DNA of 64,000 bases from Eucommia ulmoides (Eukaryota > Streptophyta > Magnoliopsida > Garryales > Eucommiaceae). Shown piece after piece: positions 35,651 through 46,697 of the stretch. The translations under genes and the position numbers were made by a program. Within the stretch, counting starts at the first letter, position 1. Each line of letters opens with the position of its first letter. The notes under the pieces were generated by a model. That model was not told where the DNA came from. It worked only from the letters and a program-made list of their open reading frames with translations, and did no database searches. The stretch lies in contig CM028326.1 of assembly GCA_016647705.1 (NCBI GenBank), forward strand, positions 21,963,901-22,027,900, given 5' to 3'.

Positions 35651-37450
35651 TCGTCCTAGTGTTTTCATTGAGTCATCAGACAATTACAAAATAAAACTTG
35701 TAAGAATTTAATATTGTGAGAAATAATGAAAGAATTAAAAACTAGAAAACATACATGTTTTGGCCAAGATTCTCGATGTTCAGGTTTTTCCTCTCTCGCA
35801 TGTGGCTTCACAAAAAGGCTCTCGCTAAGAATCACTCTCGAAGAGGTTTTTTTTTTTTGGGCAGTTACCAAGAAATCTTTATATTAGGACAAAACTACCA
35901 AATATACCTTTTTAAAACACATGTTACAAAAATAGTCATTTTGTCTTTTTATGATACTTTTACCCCTCACGTTGAATATAACACGGGATCGAGTTGAATA
36001 TAACACGATATCGTATTATATTCAACACGATTATTCAATACGATCTCGTGTTATATTCCATTTTCATCGCCATTTAAATTTTACCAAATCATCGTACTCA
36101 TTTCATCTCACCAAAACAACCATTCAATATACTAAACATAAGCTTCACTCCACTAGGTGCATAAACCAAGTCCTTTCTCTCTCTCTCTCTCTCTCTCATT
36201 TGTTTAGGACGACGAGTTTAGGGCCACTGCCATCGTGTTATATTCTAATTTTTTTTATCCAAATTGATAATTCTCTCTCTACATTCATGTGTTTGACTTT
36301 TTTCCAATATAAATCAAATCAATCCAACCAAATAAATCCTAAATACCACACACACACACACACATATATATCAAATTCACCATTCAATCAATGAATAAAA
36401 ATAAATATAAAAAACAATCAACAATCAACAACTTACCATAAAAAATGTAAGGATTTTATATCATCAAGAAAATCGGGTTTGTTTTAGTATGATACATTGA
36501 ACAATTTCTACCATCAATAACCAATTAGCATAAAAAAAATAGGCAATTTCTAAAATAAACCGGAGTACTCAAAAGCATAATAATTTCAAAATCATATCAC
36601 TACCAGTGGTTTGAGGCGAACGGCAACGGTGTCTTCGCAAACGGAGGTGAAATTTGAGGCAACGACAATAGCTAGAAGTTGCAACCCGTTGCGATTACAT
36701 TTAAGGTGATAGCGAATGGCAAAGAGATTGTAGTAACAACGATTGACGAAAAGGTTGCGGCAACGGCGAAGAGATTGGCGAAGGTGAACAACGAAGGGGT
36801 TGCGGATACAACATCCTCTACGTTCCTTCGGTAAGGAGCTTGAATCTACTCGTGGAATCAATGGAGTTGTTGTGGAAGGAATCGAGCGTGTACACCGGTC
36901 TGGTGTACTCTTGATTGAGTCATGCTTACTCAAGGATGTTGAGCTGTGTATTCTGAAGCAATGAGGTAGAATAAGTAGGTTTCGAAATGGACTTCTTCTA
37001 TTTTTGATTCAGATCTTCAATCAACTCAATTTTTACTCGAAACAATCTCGAGATTTGGTGTTGATCTCTTGATCTTGTGAATAGTTATGATATTTTAGCT
37101 TTGTCTTAACGGCAAAAATGGTGCAAATTGCTATTGGAGAACGACCAACGAATCGAAGAAGGCTTAGATTTTGAGCAAAATGATCGATTGATTTTGGGTT
37201 ATGATTGATTTGGGCTTAGATGGGAATCAAATCTAGGAATCAAACATCAAAAGGAAAAAGAAAGGGGGTGAAAAAAGGGCAAAATTGTTAATTCAAAATA
37301 TTTAGGACTATCCTGTGCAAATTAGCAATTTTTTAAGGACTATTGGTGTAAAGAAAAAGTAGTGGGGTCATCTTGTAGTTTTTATCTTTTAAGTAGACTA
37401 TTTGGTATTTTTCTCTTTTTTTTTTTTCTCAATTTTTTAATGTTTAAACT
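35651..37450. other. Unclassified region with nested palindromes, possible element
   Basis: Flanks near 35880-35960 and 37290-37420 share loosely inverted AAAACTACCAAATA / GTAGTTTTTATC and TTTTACCCC/GGGGTCATC blocks. This hints at an inverted-repeat element of about 1.5 kb. Inside are the nested palindromes at 35974-36058, a (CT)n run at 36176-36198 and a (CA)n(TA)n run at 36347-36370. A 113-codon frame (36592-36933, -) lies over GCGAAGG/GGTTGCGG repeats. No domain is recognisable. Confidence 0.35.
35974..36058. repeat. Nested palindromes of GAATATAACACG
   Basis: An inner 34-nt palindrome (35993-36026) centred on GATATC has arms GTTGAATATAACACGAT and ATCGTATTATATTCAAC, with one mismatched pair. 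It is enclosed by outer arms GAATATAACACGGGATCG (35974-35991) and CGATCTCGTGTTATATTC (36041-36058). A further half-site CGTGTTATATTC lies at about 36234. Confidence 0.85.
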
Positions 37451-39110
37451 GGAAGGAGGAGGCTCCTATTAATAGAAAAAGATGGAGAGTAATAAAAGAC
37501 TGGGAAACTCTAAAAATTAATCTTGACCGCCAACCTTAATCCTAGCTCGTTAAGGAAAAGGAAAATGGACAATTAGAAAACTTTCTAGAAGCCTACGTAG
37601 GCGGTTGCGTGCAAGGCATGAAAAAATGCGGAAGACTCCTATTTTTTTTTTTCTCTTGTGTTGACTTGTTGATGGAAAAAGTGGGCCCTCTTTACAATTT
37701 TTTTTCTCTCTCTCTCGTCCTTTTCTATCTCTCTAGTCTACCGATCCTCTCTCTCTTTCTCGCTTTTTTTTTTTTCTTATTTTCTTCTCTCATCTCTTTT
37801 CTCTCTCTTTCACCTCCTCTCTCCTCCTCCCTCCTATTTATCTCTTCTTCTTTTTTTCTTTTTTAATTTCGTTTTTTTTTTCTCTTTTTTTTTTCTTTCT
37901 ATTTTCTTAAATTTTCCAAAAATAAAGTAAATTATAAACTAAAATAAAAAATTTGCAAAGACGATCAAAATATCATGTCTACATACATCTTCTACGTTGT
38001 CATCATCATCATCAAAAGCATGTTCACTAACTTCCTCACTCACAATCCTTTTTTTCTAAATCCTTCTTCATTTTTATCTTCACTCTCAATAGTGACTTCA
38101 CTAGGCCTAGCCCTACCCTTACTAGGTCTTGTTTCAACACATTCTTTATCTCTCAATGTACAATGTTGAGATCTAAGTACATGAATAACAAAATTGCATG
38201 AATCCCATGTTGTTTATGAAAATCAAACATCAAGTAAACTTCTCCATAACTCATAACAGACATTCTATCACCACTAGTTTCACGCATTTAAATTGAAAAT
38301 CTTAAAGCCACCACTAATCAATATGAAATTTTACCTACAAATATCGTTCCTACATTGTGTAGTAGCATAAGAATCTCACATATATCACGATCAACCCACC
38401 CTATCTCAACAAGTTAACCCATAAATAGGCATTTCAACAGAAAATTGGGTCTCATGCTTGTTAATTGTAAGAACAAGATCACATTATAAAGAAAATCCTG
38501 CTTAATTGAATATTAATTTCATAATGAACACTAATTTGTAATGAACTACTAAAACCTTAAACATTAGTGCAAAAAATGATTTCTTTTTGAACAAAAAATA
38601 TTTTCTTTTAACATTTAAACATAATACCACCAAGAACAACAAAATTTAAACACAAAACAAAGGTTTTAAACAAAAAACAGAGGAATAGCTACAAAGATGA
38701 AAAAGCCCAAAATCAAACCCCAGATTTTTGTAAACCAAAACTAAACAAACACATTTTTACCACAACTAATCGAAATCCTTTCCATATCAAACACTTGCAA
38801 GGTTTCTCCAAGAAAAAAAAAAAGAAAAAAATTAGGCTTTGGAGAAATTACTTACAGATTCAATGGATGAACTCAAAACTTGAAGACCAAACCTTTGAAG
38901 AGCTTCATTGGATGATTTTTTAACAACGGAACACCTTCAACCTTCGACAAACGACTGAACTTAAACTTCTCTCTCATACTCTTTCTGATACTCTCTCCAC
39001 AACAAAGCAAAAAGCTAGTTCGATTTTGGTAAAGATCTTCGAAAATATCTGTTCTCCTTGGAAATGTAAAAGGGAAAGTTTGTCATTTCCATTGAGTTTT
39101 TTTAGTTGTA
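37451..39110. other. Non-coding DNA, CT-rich patch, possible decayed minus-strand exon
   Basis: 37640-37900 is a CT/T-rich low-complexity stretch; the 85-codon frame there is an artefact. On the - strand, 38300-37980 reads a short acidic/basic segment with a (GAT)n run, preceded by a CT-rich leader-like stretch (38940-39000). That pattern could be the first exon of a transposon or lost gene. I cannot assign it. Confidence 0.35.
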
Positions 39111-39115
39111 CAAAG

Positions 39116-39330
39116 TGTTGGAATATTTTTTATGGGTTAATATTAATTGAATTAATTATTTTACAAAAATAGGTTAATGGATAATCTATTAATTAAGCAG
39201 CTCAAATAATTAGTGATCATATTTTTTATTTGGGCTATGACGTATTTTATGTAGAAACTCAATTAAGTGGTAAGTATAAGTTTAGGGTTTCGTTGAAGCC
39301 CGTTCTGGGATAGCCCAACGAGAAACCCTA

Positions 39331-39391
<61 letters not shown>

Positions 39392-39622
39392 TCCCCTCTC
39401 TTGTCTAGATTAAGGGTTTCTTCCCATTGAGAGCTGATACCACGAAATCTAGATTATAAGGAGAAAGACCTAGTTAGGAATTCGTTACGACATATTCAAT
39501 CTCTTGCGATGGCCGAGACAGGTACGCTTTCGATTATCGTTCTTCATTGTTGTGTCCAAATAATCATGTATGCTTTAAATTATTATTTAATTTTATTTTA
39601 TTGTGATTATGATAAATAATCA
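39116..39622 (+). repeat. 5' LTR of Copia-1
   Basis: Starts TGTTGGAATATTTTTTATGG and ends GATAAATAATCA (TG...CA), 507 bp. It aligns by eye along its length with 63626-64000. An (AT)n expansion at 39334-39389 is present here but nearly absent in the other LTR. Confidence 0.9.
39334..39389. repeat. (AT)n microsatellite in the 5' LTR
   Basis: About 28 AT units. The corresponding place in the 3' LTR (about 63841-63850) has only about five units, so the tract expanded after the element inserted. Confidence 0.95.
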
Positions 39623-39627
39623 ACTTG

Positions 39628-39639
39628 TAGTATCGGAGC
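39628..39639 (+). promoter_or_regulatory. Primer-binding site of Copia-1
   Basis: TAGTATCGGAGC lies 5 bp after the LTR end and differs at two positions from TGGTATCAGAGC, the usual initiator-Met tRNA primer site of copia elements. Confidence 0.7.
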
Positions 39640-41077
39640 CTACATACATGATTTAGGATCTACAATTAGTTTTTCAAAAAAAAAAAATTAGTTTCTGTTC
39701 ATTCATGAAATCGAAACTTGTGGCCATGATTTCATGAGATTTTTTGTTTCAATTAACTATAAAACATTAGGAATTTTGCTCTTATAGATTCAAGTTTTAA
39801 ATTGATATATTATACGTGCAATTTGATTGTGTAATCAGAGAGAATTTTGACGTTGAAGTTTCGGCTACGAATCCTAAAAAACTCTTGAAACCAAAACTTG
39901 GGGCCGTGATTTCATGTATTGTTTTGCTTCTATTGAATGTAAAAACTTAAGGCTTTTATTCCTCTTGATTCAAGTTTTAATTTGATATATTACACATGTT
40001 ATTTGGTTGTGTAATTATGAAGTATTTCGTGGTTTAATTTTCAACTTCGAAACCCTAGTGAAACCGAGATTCATTTTTAAAATCGACAAATATAAACGCG
40101 GATTTGATATAATTAAACATCATATAAAGGTTTTAAATTAATATTAGGTACAAACTCATATAAAATTCGATAGAAATAAGGGTTAAAATCGAATTTTAGG
40201 TTTTTGGTCATGGAGTGAGAAAACCTCAAAACCGCGACTTGTTTTTTATTTTTGGTGATATTTCTCTCAAGTGTTATTCAATTAATTGTTATAGACATGT
40301 TAGAAAAGTATAAATCTATATAAAGTCACAAAAAATTAAGAAAACGATGCGATTTTAGGGTTTTTACACAACCAGGTCGAAATCGGGTTGAGTTGACTCG
40401 GTTTAGACCCGGTTGGAGGTTGAAGACAACTTCTAGCTGGTCCAGCCCCCCTCCCCTCACGTGCGTAACAGGCGCGTGGAGGCATGTGAGACATGTTCCG
40501 GGACTATTTTTGGGTCCTTTTTTTCTATACACTTATTTTCATGCCCTATAATTTTTTGTAACATTTATTTTATTTTTAGAGGATTAAAAATATTTTTTAG
40601 TTAATTATTATTTATTATGTGATTTAATTAGCTTAAAATTAATTTTAGGCATGATTTTCTATTGAAAATTTTACAGAAATTATATTGGATGATTTGAGAC
40701 AGGATTGCAGTACTCACTCTCCTTAGATTAAGATTTATCGATATGTAATCTCCTACTTAGTTTTAAATCACATAAAACTAATTTAATAATTAGTTTAAAT
40801 ATGTAAATTTTTCTTATTTTGTTGTTTTTCATGATTAAAGAATAATTATTTATTATAAACTTTGGCCAAACAGGAGTTTATAATAACATAATTGATTCTT
40901 ATATTGTATTGCCTATTCTTAATTGAGTATTTTGCCTATTGCCCATAATTGATCAAGTTACAATTTTTGTGAAAAATAGTTTCTTTTGCTGTGAACAACA
41001 ATAATACTACTATTAAAATTCTAAATAGGTCAAACTATAAGAGATAGAGGTCAGACATAGAGTTCACCTTGGGAATA
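39640..41077 (+). other. Untranslated leader of Copia-1 with a 180-bp tandem duplication
   Basis: No coding region. About 39704-39883 and 39884-40063 are an imperfect tandem duplication with a period of about 180 bp. Shared blocks are GAAACC/GAAATC, AAAACTTG, GGCC(A/G)TGATTTCATG, GATTCAAGTTTTAA and TTTGATATATTA. A partial third start appears at about 40058. The rest is AT-rich with CG-containing patches (40370-40500). Confidence 0.7.
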
Positions 41078-42903
41078 ATGAACTTGGACTTGGCCCTACA
41101 TGAAGATGAACCTTCTCAACCTACTAATGAGAGTACTGAAGCCATGAAAGCTTGTTGCTGCAGAAAATAATAAAGAACGAGTTTACCGAATTAGCTTGGG
41201 TTGAGTCGAGGACTAGGTCGCTCTCTTTAAGACGTTTCGCGGCTCTGCCCAAGAACGTGCAAGCAGTGTATCAGCCCCGTCGTCCCCAGGATAAAACAGC
41301 CCAGAATACTTCTCTGTCTAGGACGTTCTTTGCACTGTAGAAGTCCCAAAAACTAAACACCCCCACACACTGTTCGCAAAACGAACAAACTGCTCGGAAA
41401 CCAAAATCGAACTGAAGAAACAGTACCGAAACAGATCCGAACAATTCCGGAAGAACAAAACAGTGGAAACCAAAACTGTTTCAGAACAGTTCGAAACAGA
41501 AACAGAAGAGAGCAGAAACAGAAACAGAACACTGTTCTATATTCTTAAAACTGAGGAAAAAAAAACTTGTATTTATAGGGGAAAATTCTGAAACCGAAAA
41601 ATAAATTCTTAAACGTGTTTTTTTTTTTTTTAATTAAACGTTTCAAACGTTTAATTTTTTAAACGTTAATTTTTTTAACGTTATATATATATATAAACGT
41701 TAAATATATATATATATATATAAGCGTTACTTTAAAACGGTTCAAGAGAAAAAAAAATGTTTTCATTAAATTTTTTTTTTTAATTAAACTGTTAAAAAAA
41801 ATATTTTAAATAAAAAAAATTTCAAAAAAAATAAATAAGTGCCACCTCATCACACGCACGACTCGACTCGACACAGCACGGCCGGCCGGACGGACGGCAG
41901 CGCACGCGCGTGTGTGGTAAACCGATAGGGTTGTAACTCCTCTCCCCTCCACAAAATGTGGGTACCCCTTGGGGCACACCCCAAGTGTCTCACATACCCC
42001 TAGATATCCTCATTAATTTCACATCTCCCAACCAATGTGGGATAAAAGGACTAGAGGAAATTGCACATTTGGCACTTTCTATTCTAAAAATTTTAATTAA
42101 AATTCATTTGTTTCAACAAAGCTCATTATGCAAATTGGGAAAGGTCAAATTGTTTGAGCCCCATTTCAATTAAGAGGTCCATTGCTAAGCATCTCCTTGG
42201 AAGAATACCTGAGAGCAAAAAGGCTAAGGAATTTCTCACTGCTGTGAAGAACTTATACCAGACATTGGACAACACCGAGGCTGGATATTTTATGGATGGA
42301 TTGATGAATATGAGCTATGATGATACAAAAGGCGTTCGCGAATTCATCTTGAGAATGGTGAATTTTCAAACTAAATTGAAGGCACAAAATATTCCGCTTC
42401 CCGATAAGTTCATCATTCATCACGCTCTCAACTCTCTGCCAACCCCTTTTAGCCAAATCAAGACTGCCTACAACACCCAAAATTAGACTTGGAGTGTAAA
42501 CAATATGATCACGAAATGTGTGACTGAGAAAGAAAAGCTGAAGACAGAAAGGAATGAATCTGCTCATTTTGTTACTCTTGGGAAGCAGAAAAATCAGAAG
42601 AGGGATGAAAAAACTAGAAAACCCAATTTCCACGCTCACAAGAAAAGGCAGAATTTTAAGAAAAGTAGGAGTGAGAAGTAGAAAAATGGAAATGCCAAGA
42701 ATAGAGTCATTAAGTATTTTCACTGTAACAAAGAGGGTCATAAGAGAGTTGATTGCTTTAAATTTAAGAACCGGCTAGAGAAGAAGAAGGAACGGGGTAT
42801 GTTATCTGTCTATGTTTGCTTTGAATCTAATTTAGTTGATGTTCCTTTCAATTCTTGGTGGCTTGACAGTGGTGCTACCGTTCATGTTGCAACTTCTTTG
42901 ACA
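41078..42903 (+). pseudogene. gag and protease region of Copia-1
   Basis: The ATG at 41078 opens a copia-type gag N-terminus (MNLDLALHEDEP). It is interrupted at 41156 by a 1 kb insert and resumes after 42154 with IKRSIAKHLLGRIPES and the UBN2-like gag core (to 42486, TAG). After this stop the frame continues with a basic segment. Then comes a zinc knuckle (about 42714-42756) in which the first cysteine of CX2CX4HX4C is tyrosine (YFHCNKEGHKRVDC). The retropepsin start has an intact SWWLDSGATVHVATS motif (about 42860-42900). The family role is capsid formation and polyprotein cleavage. The insertion, stops and lost zinc ligand show it is non-functional. Confidence 0.8.
41157..42149. mobile_element. 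Unclassified 1 kb insertion in Copia-1 gag
   Basis: This DNA breaks the gag frame. Removing it together with one copy of the flanking TTGTT (41152-41156 and 42150-42154) brings the frame back in phase. Content: a GC-rich segment (41190-41340), A-rich CAGAACAGTTCGAAACAG-like repeats (41380-41530), TTAAACGTT/AACGTTTAA palindromic repeats with (AT)n (41605-41720), and a gene-like 3' segment (41930-42149). The ends are not TG...CA. It may be a solo LTR with altered ends or a DNA element. Confidence 0.6.
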
Positions 42904-43269
42904 GGGGATAAGAAAGCTGAGAAAGCGAAGTGAGAAAGAGTCAAAGCTGAAAGTTGGCGGTGATATCAGGATTAGTGTTGAGCACATCGGGACTGCTATT
43001 TTAGATTTAGACTCTAGTTTTCAGCTTGTTTTGGACAATATTTTCTATATACCTTCATTTAGAAGGAATTTAATTTAACTTTTAGTACTTGATAGAGCTG
43101 GATATTATTTCGCCTTTTTTAATAAAAAAGTTCAAATGATTTATGACTCTAAGGTGGCTGGGAATTGTGTTTTATCTTATGGTCTTTATAGATTGTCGTT
43201 GTTATCTGCATGTTCTTACAATGTTGAAAACACTGTTGCTAAAAGATCTTTAACTAAAGAAAAATATTC

Positions 43270-44314
43270 GTTATTGTGGCATAAGTGGTTGGGGGCACAT
43301 TTCTAAGGAACGAGTAGATCGCTTGATTGGTTCTAGGATTCTTCTTCCTCTTGATTCTGATGACTCAGAAATTTGCATTGATTGTGTAAGAGAAAAATTG
43401 ACCAAGACCAAGAAGAAGGGTGCTACTCGTAGTCAGAATTTGTTGCAGTTTGGTAATTTGTTGACCTTCCCAAGGGATATAAACCCATTGGATGCAAATG
43501 GGTATTCAAGATCAAGAGAGATAACAAAGGGAATGTTGAAAGATTCAAGGCCCGATTGGTTGCTAAAGGGTATTCACAGCGAGAAGGCATTGATTTCACA
43601 AAGACTTTTTCACCAGTTTCCACCAAAGATTCCTTTAGGCTAATTATGGTGTTGGTATCTCATTTTGACTTAGAGTTTCATCAAATAGATGTCAAGATAT
43701 CTTTTCTTAATGGAGATTCGAGTGAGGAAGTCTACATGTCACAACCTGAGGGATTTAAGGAAAAATGGAAAGGAGAACATGGTATGCAGATTGAAAAGGT
43801 ATATTTATGGTCTTAAGCAAACTTCTCGAAAATGGTACTTAAAATTTGACAAAATTGTGACATATTTTGGTTTTGTAGAAAACAAGTTTGATCAGTGCAT
43901 CTATATGAAAATCAGTGGGAGCAAATTCATTTTCATGATTCTCTACGTTGATGACATCTTGCTTGCTAGTAGCGATATGAATCTTTTGAATGATAGCAAA
44001 TATCTCTTGTCTGCTAATTTTGACATGAAGGATCTCAAAGAAACAGATTTTGTTATGGGTATTGAGATTCGTCGTGATAGATCTCGAAACTTTCTCGGAC
44101 TATCTCATAGAGCCTATATCGATTGTGTGCTTAAAAAGTTTAATATGAAGACGTGCAAGACAGGTAATGTACCTATTGTGAAGGGAGATAAACTCAGCAA
44201 TAAACAATATCCAAAGAATGATTTGGAAAATGATATCACGAAGACTGTTCCTTATGCCAGTGCAATTGGTAGCCTAATGTATGCACAAGTATGTACCAGA
44301 CCTGATATGGCCTT
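43270..44314 (+). pseudogene. Pre-integrase remnant and reverse transcriptase of Copia-1
   Basis: A frame-shifted GAG-pre-integrase motif (WHKWLG near 43280, then SKERVDRLIGSRILL and the ICIDC cysteine pair to about 43435) runs directly into the reverse transcriptase (from about 43466, PKGYKPIG). The whole integrase catalytic core and C-terminus are deleted. Reverse transcriptase motifs include RLVAKGYSQREGIDF, a frameshift near 43800, then YIYGLKQTSRKWY and the catalytic YVDD (43949-43960). The frame is cut at 44314 by the SIRE-like insertion and resumes at 60085. Confidence 0.85.
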
Positions 44315-46446
44315 TGTTGGCCAAGTGAAATACCTAAGAGGGATGGTGAATTGGGTAATTAAAAAATATCAGAGAAAAAATACTTTAATAACTCAAGTAA
44401 TTAATTTTAATTCTAAATTAATTATTATCTTTATATCACAGCGGAATTATAAAATCAACTAGGTGTACACCAAATAACAAAAATAAATCAAGTAAAAATT
44501 GCAGCACACCAAAAATTTATACTGGTTCACCAAACTACTCTTGGATAATCCAATCCTTCGAGCGCCACAGAGAGTCACACTCACTAAACTCAAGATTCTT
44601 TTAAAGGTAGGAACCAAACCCTCACAAAAATTCTTTTACAGGCTCAGAATCAACCTTTACAAAATTTCTATTTCACGGGTTAAGGAATAACCTAATTTTT
44701 TTTTAACACAAAGGCTAAAGAATCAAAACCTCACAAAACACTCCAAATATTATTTTACCCGGTAAGGATTGAAACGTTAAAAAATTCACACAAAACAATT
44801 CAATTCAAGAAGAATTATTACCTCAATTTCTTTACAGGAAGAGATTGAAACCAGCTACCCTTTGATTGAATACACCCAACAATATTTAATCCGCCACTCA
44901 ACTTACCAATTAAAAAATTGACAAGTGATTTTTCTCACTTGGAGTTTCTACCACCCCAGATAAATTAAAACTCAATTAATATCCAAAAACTAGTGATAAA
45001 AAAGTGAGAAACTCAAAATCTGATTTTAAACAAAAATGGGTAGCACATAATAGAGCGCGTAATCAGATTAATTCAAAAAATTATTTTTAAAAAATATTTT
45101 TCCAAAAAAAAATCAGAAAATAATTTCTAAAGATCAAATTCCAAAAATTAAGCAAACAATACTATATGAAAAGTAATTTGGAAAGATCTCACTCAGAATG
45201 CACCAAAAAAATAATTAGAGTGATGTTATTTCAGATCCAGTGGCAGCAATGATTAATAGCAAATGATTATCAAGAATGTCTCTTAGAAAAGCTCTCACAA
45301 AAACTCAATATGATTTCTCTCAGAAAAGCTCAATATGATATCTTGATTTCTCTTAATCTCTCTTAATGATATGAAAAACGTAGGTCTATATAAATGAGAT
45401 TAAAATCAGCTCTCTAACGGCTAGTTCTTATTTATCATGACACTTAATTACTCTTTTAGACTCCTTATATCATTAAGACTTCATTCTGGTTCAATTCAAT
45501 TAATTATAACGTTTAAATTTTTCAATTAAGTCCCTCAAATATTTTTCAATTACAATTAAATAGAATAGAAATAATTATATGTACCAAATTGATAAATATT
45601 CAAACTTAATGAACCAAATCAATAGGGATAACATAATATGTGTAGCATATCTCAAATATAAATCCCTAAAATCTCTCATGAATCCTAACCAAAAAATGGC
45701 TAGTAACGGCTACTTTCAGATTGAAATCCAGAATTCCATAATAACTTGAAACAGACACAACAGTCAACCGACCAGGATCAGCAGTCGACGCTCAATTCAA
45801 GATGTAGCCAAGCCAAAGATTTTGTGCCTATCGGTCGACCTATCTGTCGACCTAGAAATTCAGAGAGTTCTGTTTCTCTTCACAGGTCGACCGCCCTGTC
45901 GACTTACAGATACAAAGAGTTCATATTCAAGCACAAGTCGACCTACCTGTTGACTGAGAGATATTAAGAGTTTTTTTTCTTTATTCCGGTCGACTTACCT
46001 GTCGACTTATGGATACTAGATCATTTTTTTAAACTCGTTTTTAACTCATTTTCATTGACATTTTCGCCCATTTAACCAATTTCTTTTCTTGATTAGCTTC
46101 ACTAAATTCTTAAATTCAATTTTAATCAATTATAAATATTTCTTTTTCAATTACACATAGGAGTAAATAATTTATCTAATTAGGATCCTATTAAAAACAC
46201 ACATTTATAAAAACAATTTAAAAATCTTTTTGTGTCGTGTGTGATCTTAATTGGAATATTAAGAGTTGAAATTTAACCTAAGTTGTTTTTCCTAGGTTCT
46301 TCAAATTCTTCAACCTTTTAATCATTTATCTTCTTTATCATCATATCTCCATCATTTGGAACTAATAAACTGAAACACTTAATCAAACCCTTAGTTCTAT
46401 CAAAAACATCAATGTTTAATTGTCCATCAAAATATTAGGATCAACA
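44315..46446 (-). repeat. 3' LTR of Copia-2 (copy C)
   Basis: The + strand starts TGTTGGCCAAGTGAAATACC and ends TTAGGATCAACA, 2132 bp. About 45750-46010 contains clustered GTCGACC, GTCGACTTA and GTTGACTGA motifs. Frames here (for example 44499-44690 and 45746-45967 on +) are antisense chance ORFs that recur in other copies. Confidence 0.9.
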
Positions 46447-46461
46447 ATCTCCCCCTTTTTT
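46447..46461 (-). promoter_or_regulatory. Polypurine tract of Copia-2
   Basis: On the - strand this reads AAAAAAGGGGGAGAT immediately before the 3' LTR, the classic second-strand priming site of SIRE-type copia elements. Confidence 0.9.
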
Positions 46462-46697
46462 ATGATGACAATTAACTTTGATATTTTTTTCAAAATAATA
46501 ATATAACCACACTCCCACTGAATCTGAGGACAAGTTTTATAACTCATTTAAAGTATAATAATGAAGATATTAAAAAATAATCAATAAAGCACAAATTTAA
46601 AATAAACTCTCCCTTAACATATTCAATAAAATATCAACTAATTCTCCCCCATTGTCATCTCAAAAAATATTTAGGGAGGGGGGAACACACGATAATT

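Noticed and set aside
36592-36933. 113-codon minus-strand ORF
   Set aside because: Lies over GCGAAGG/GGTTGCGG repeated words and has no recognisable domain. Kept only as part of an unclassified region.
44499-44690. Short ORF MQHTKNLYWFTKLLL, similar to one at 21615-21863
   Set aside because: The two are the same strand of homologous LTR sequence (antisense to the LTR). Similarity reflects the shared repeat, not a conserved gene.
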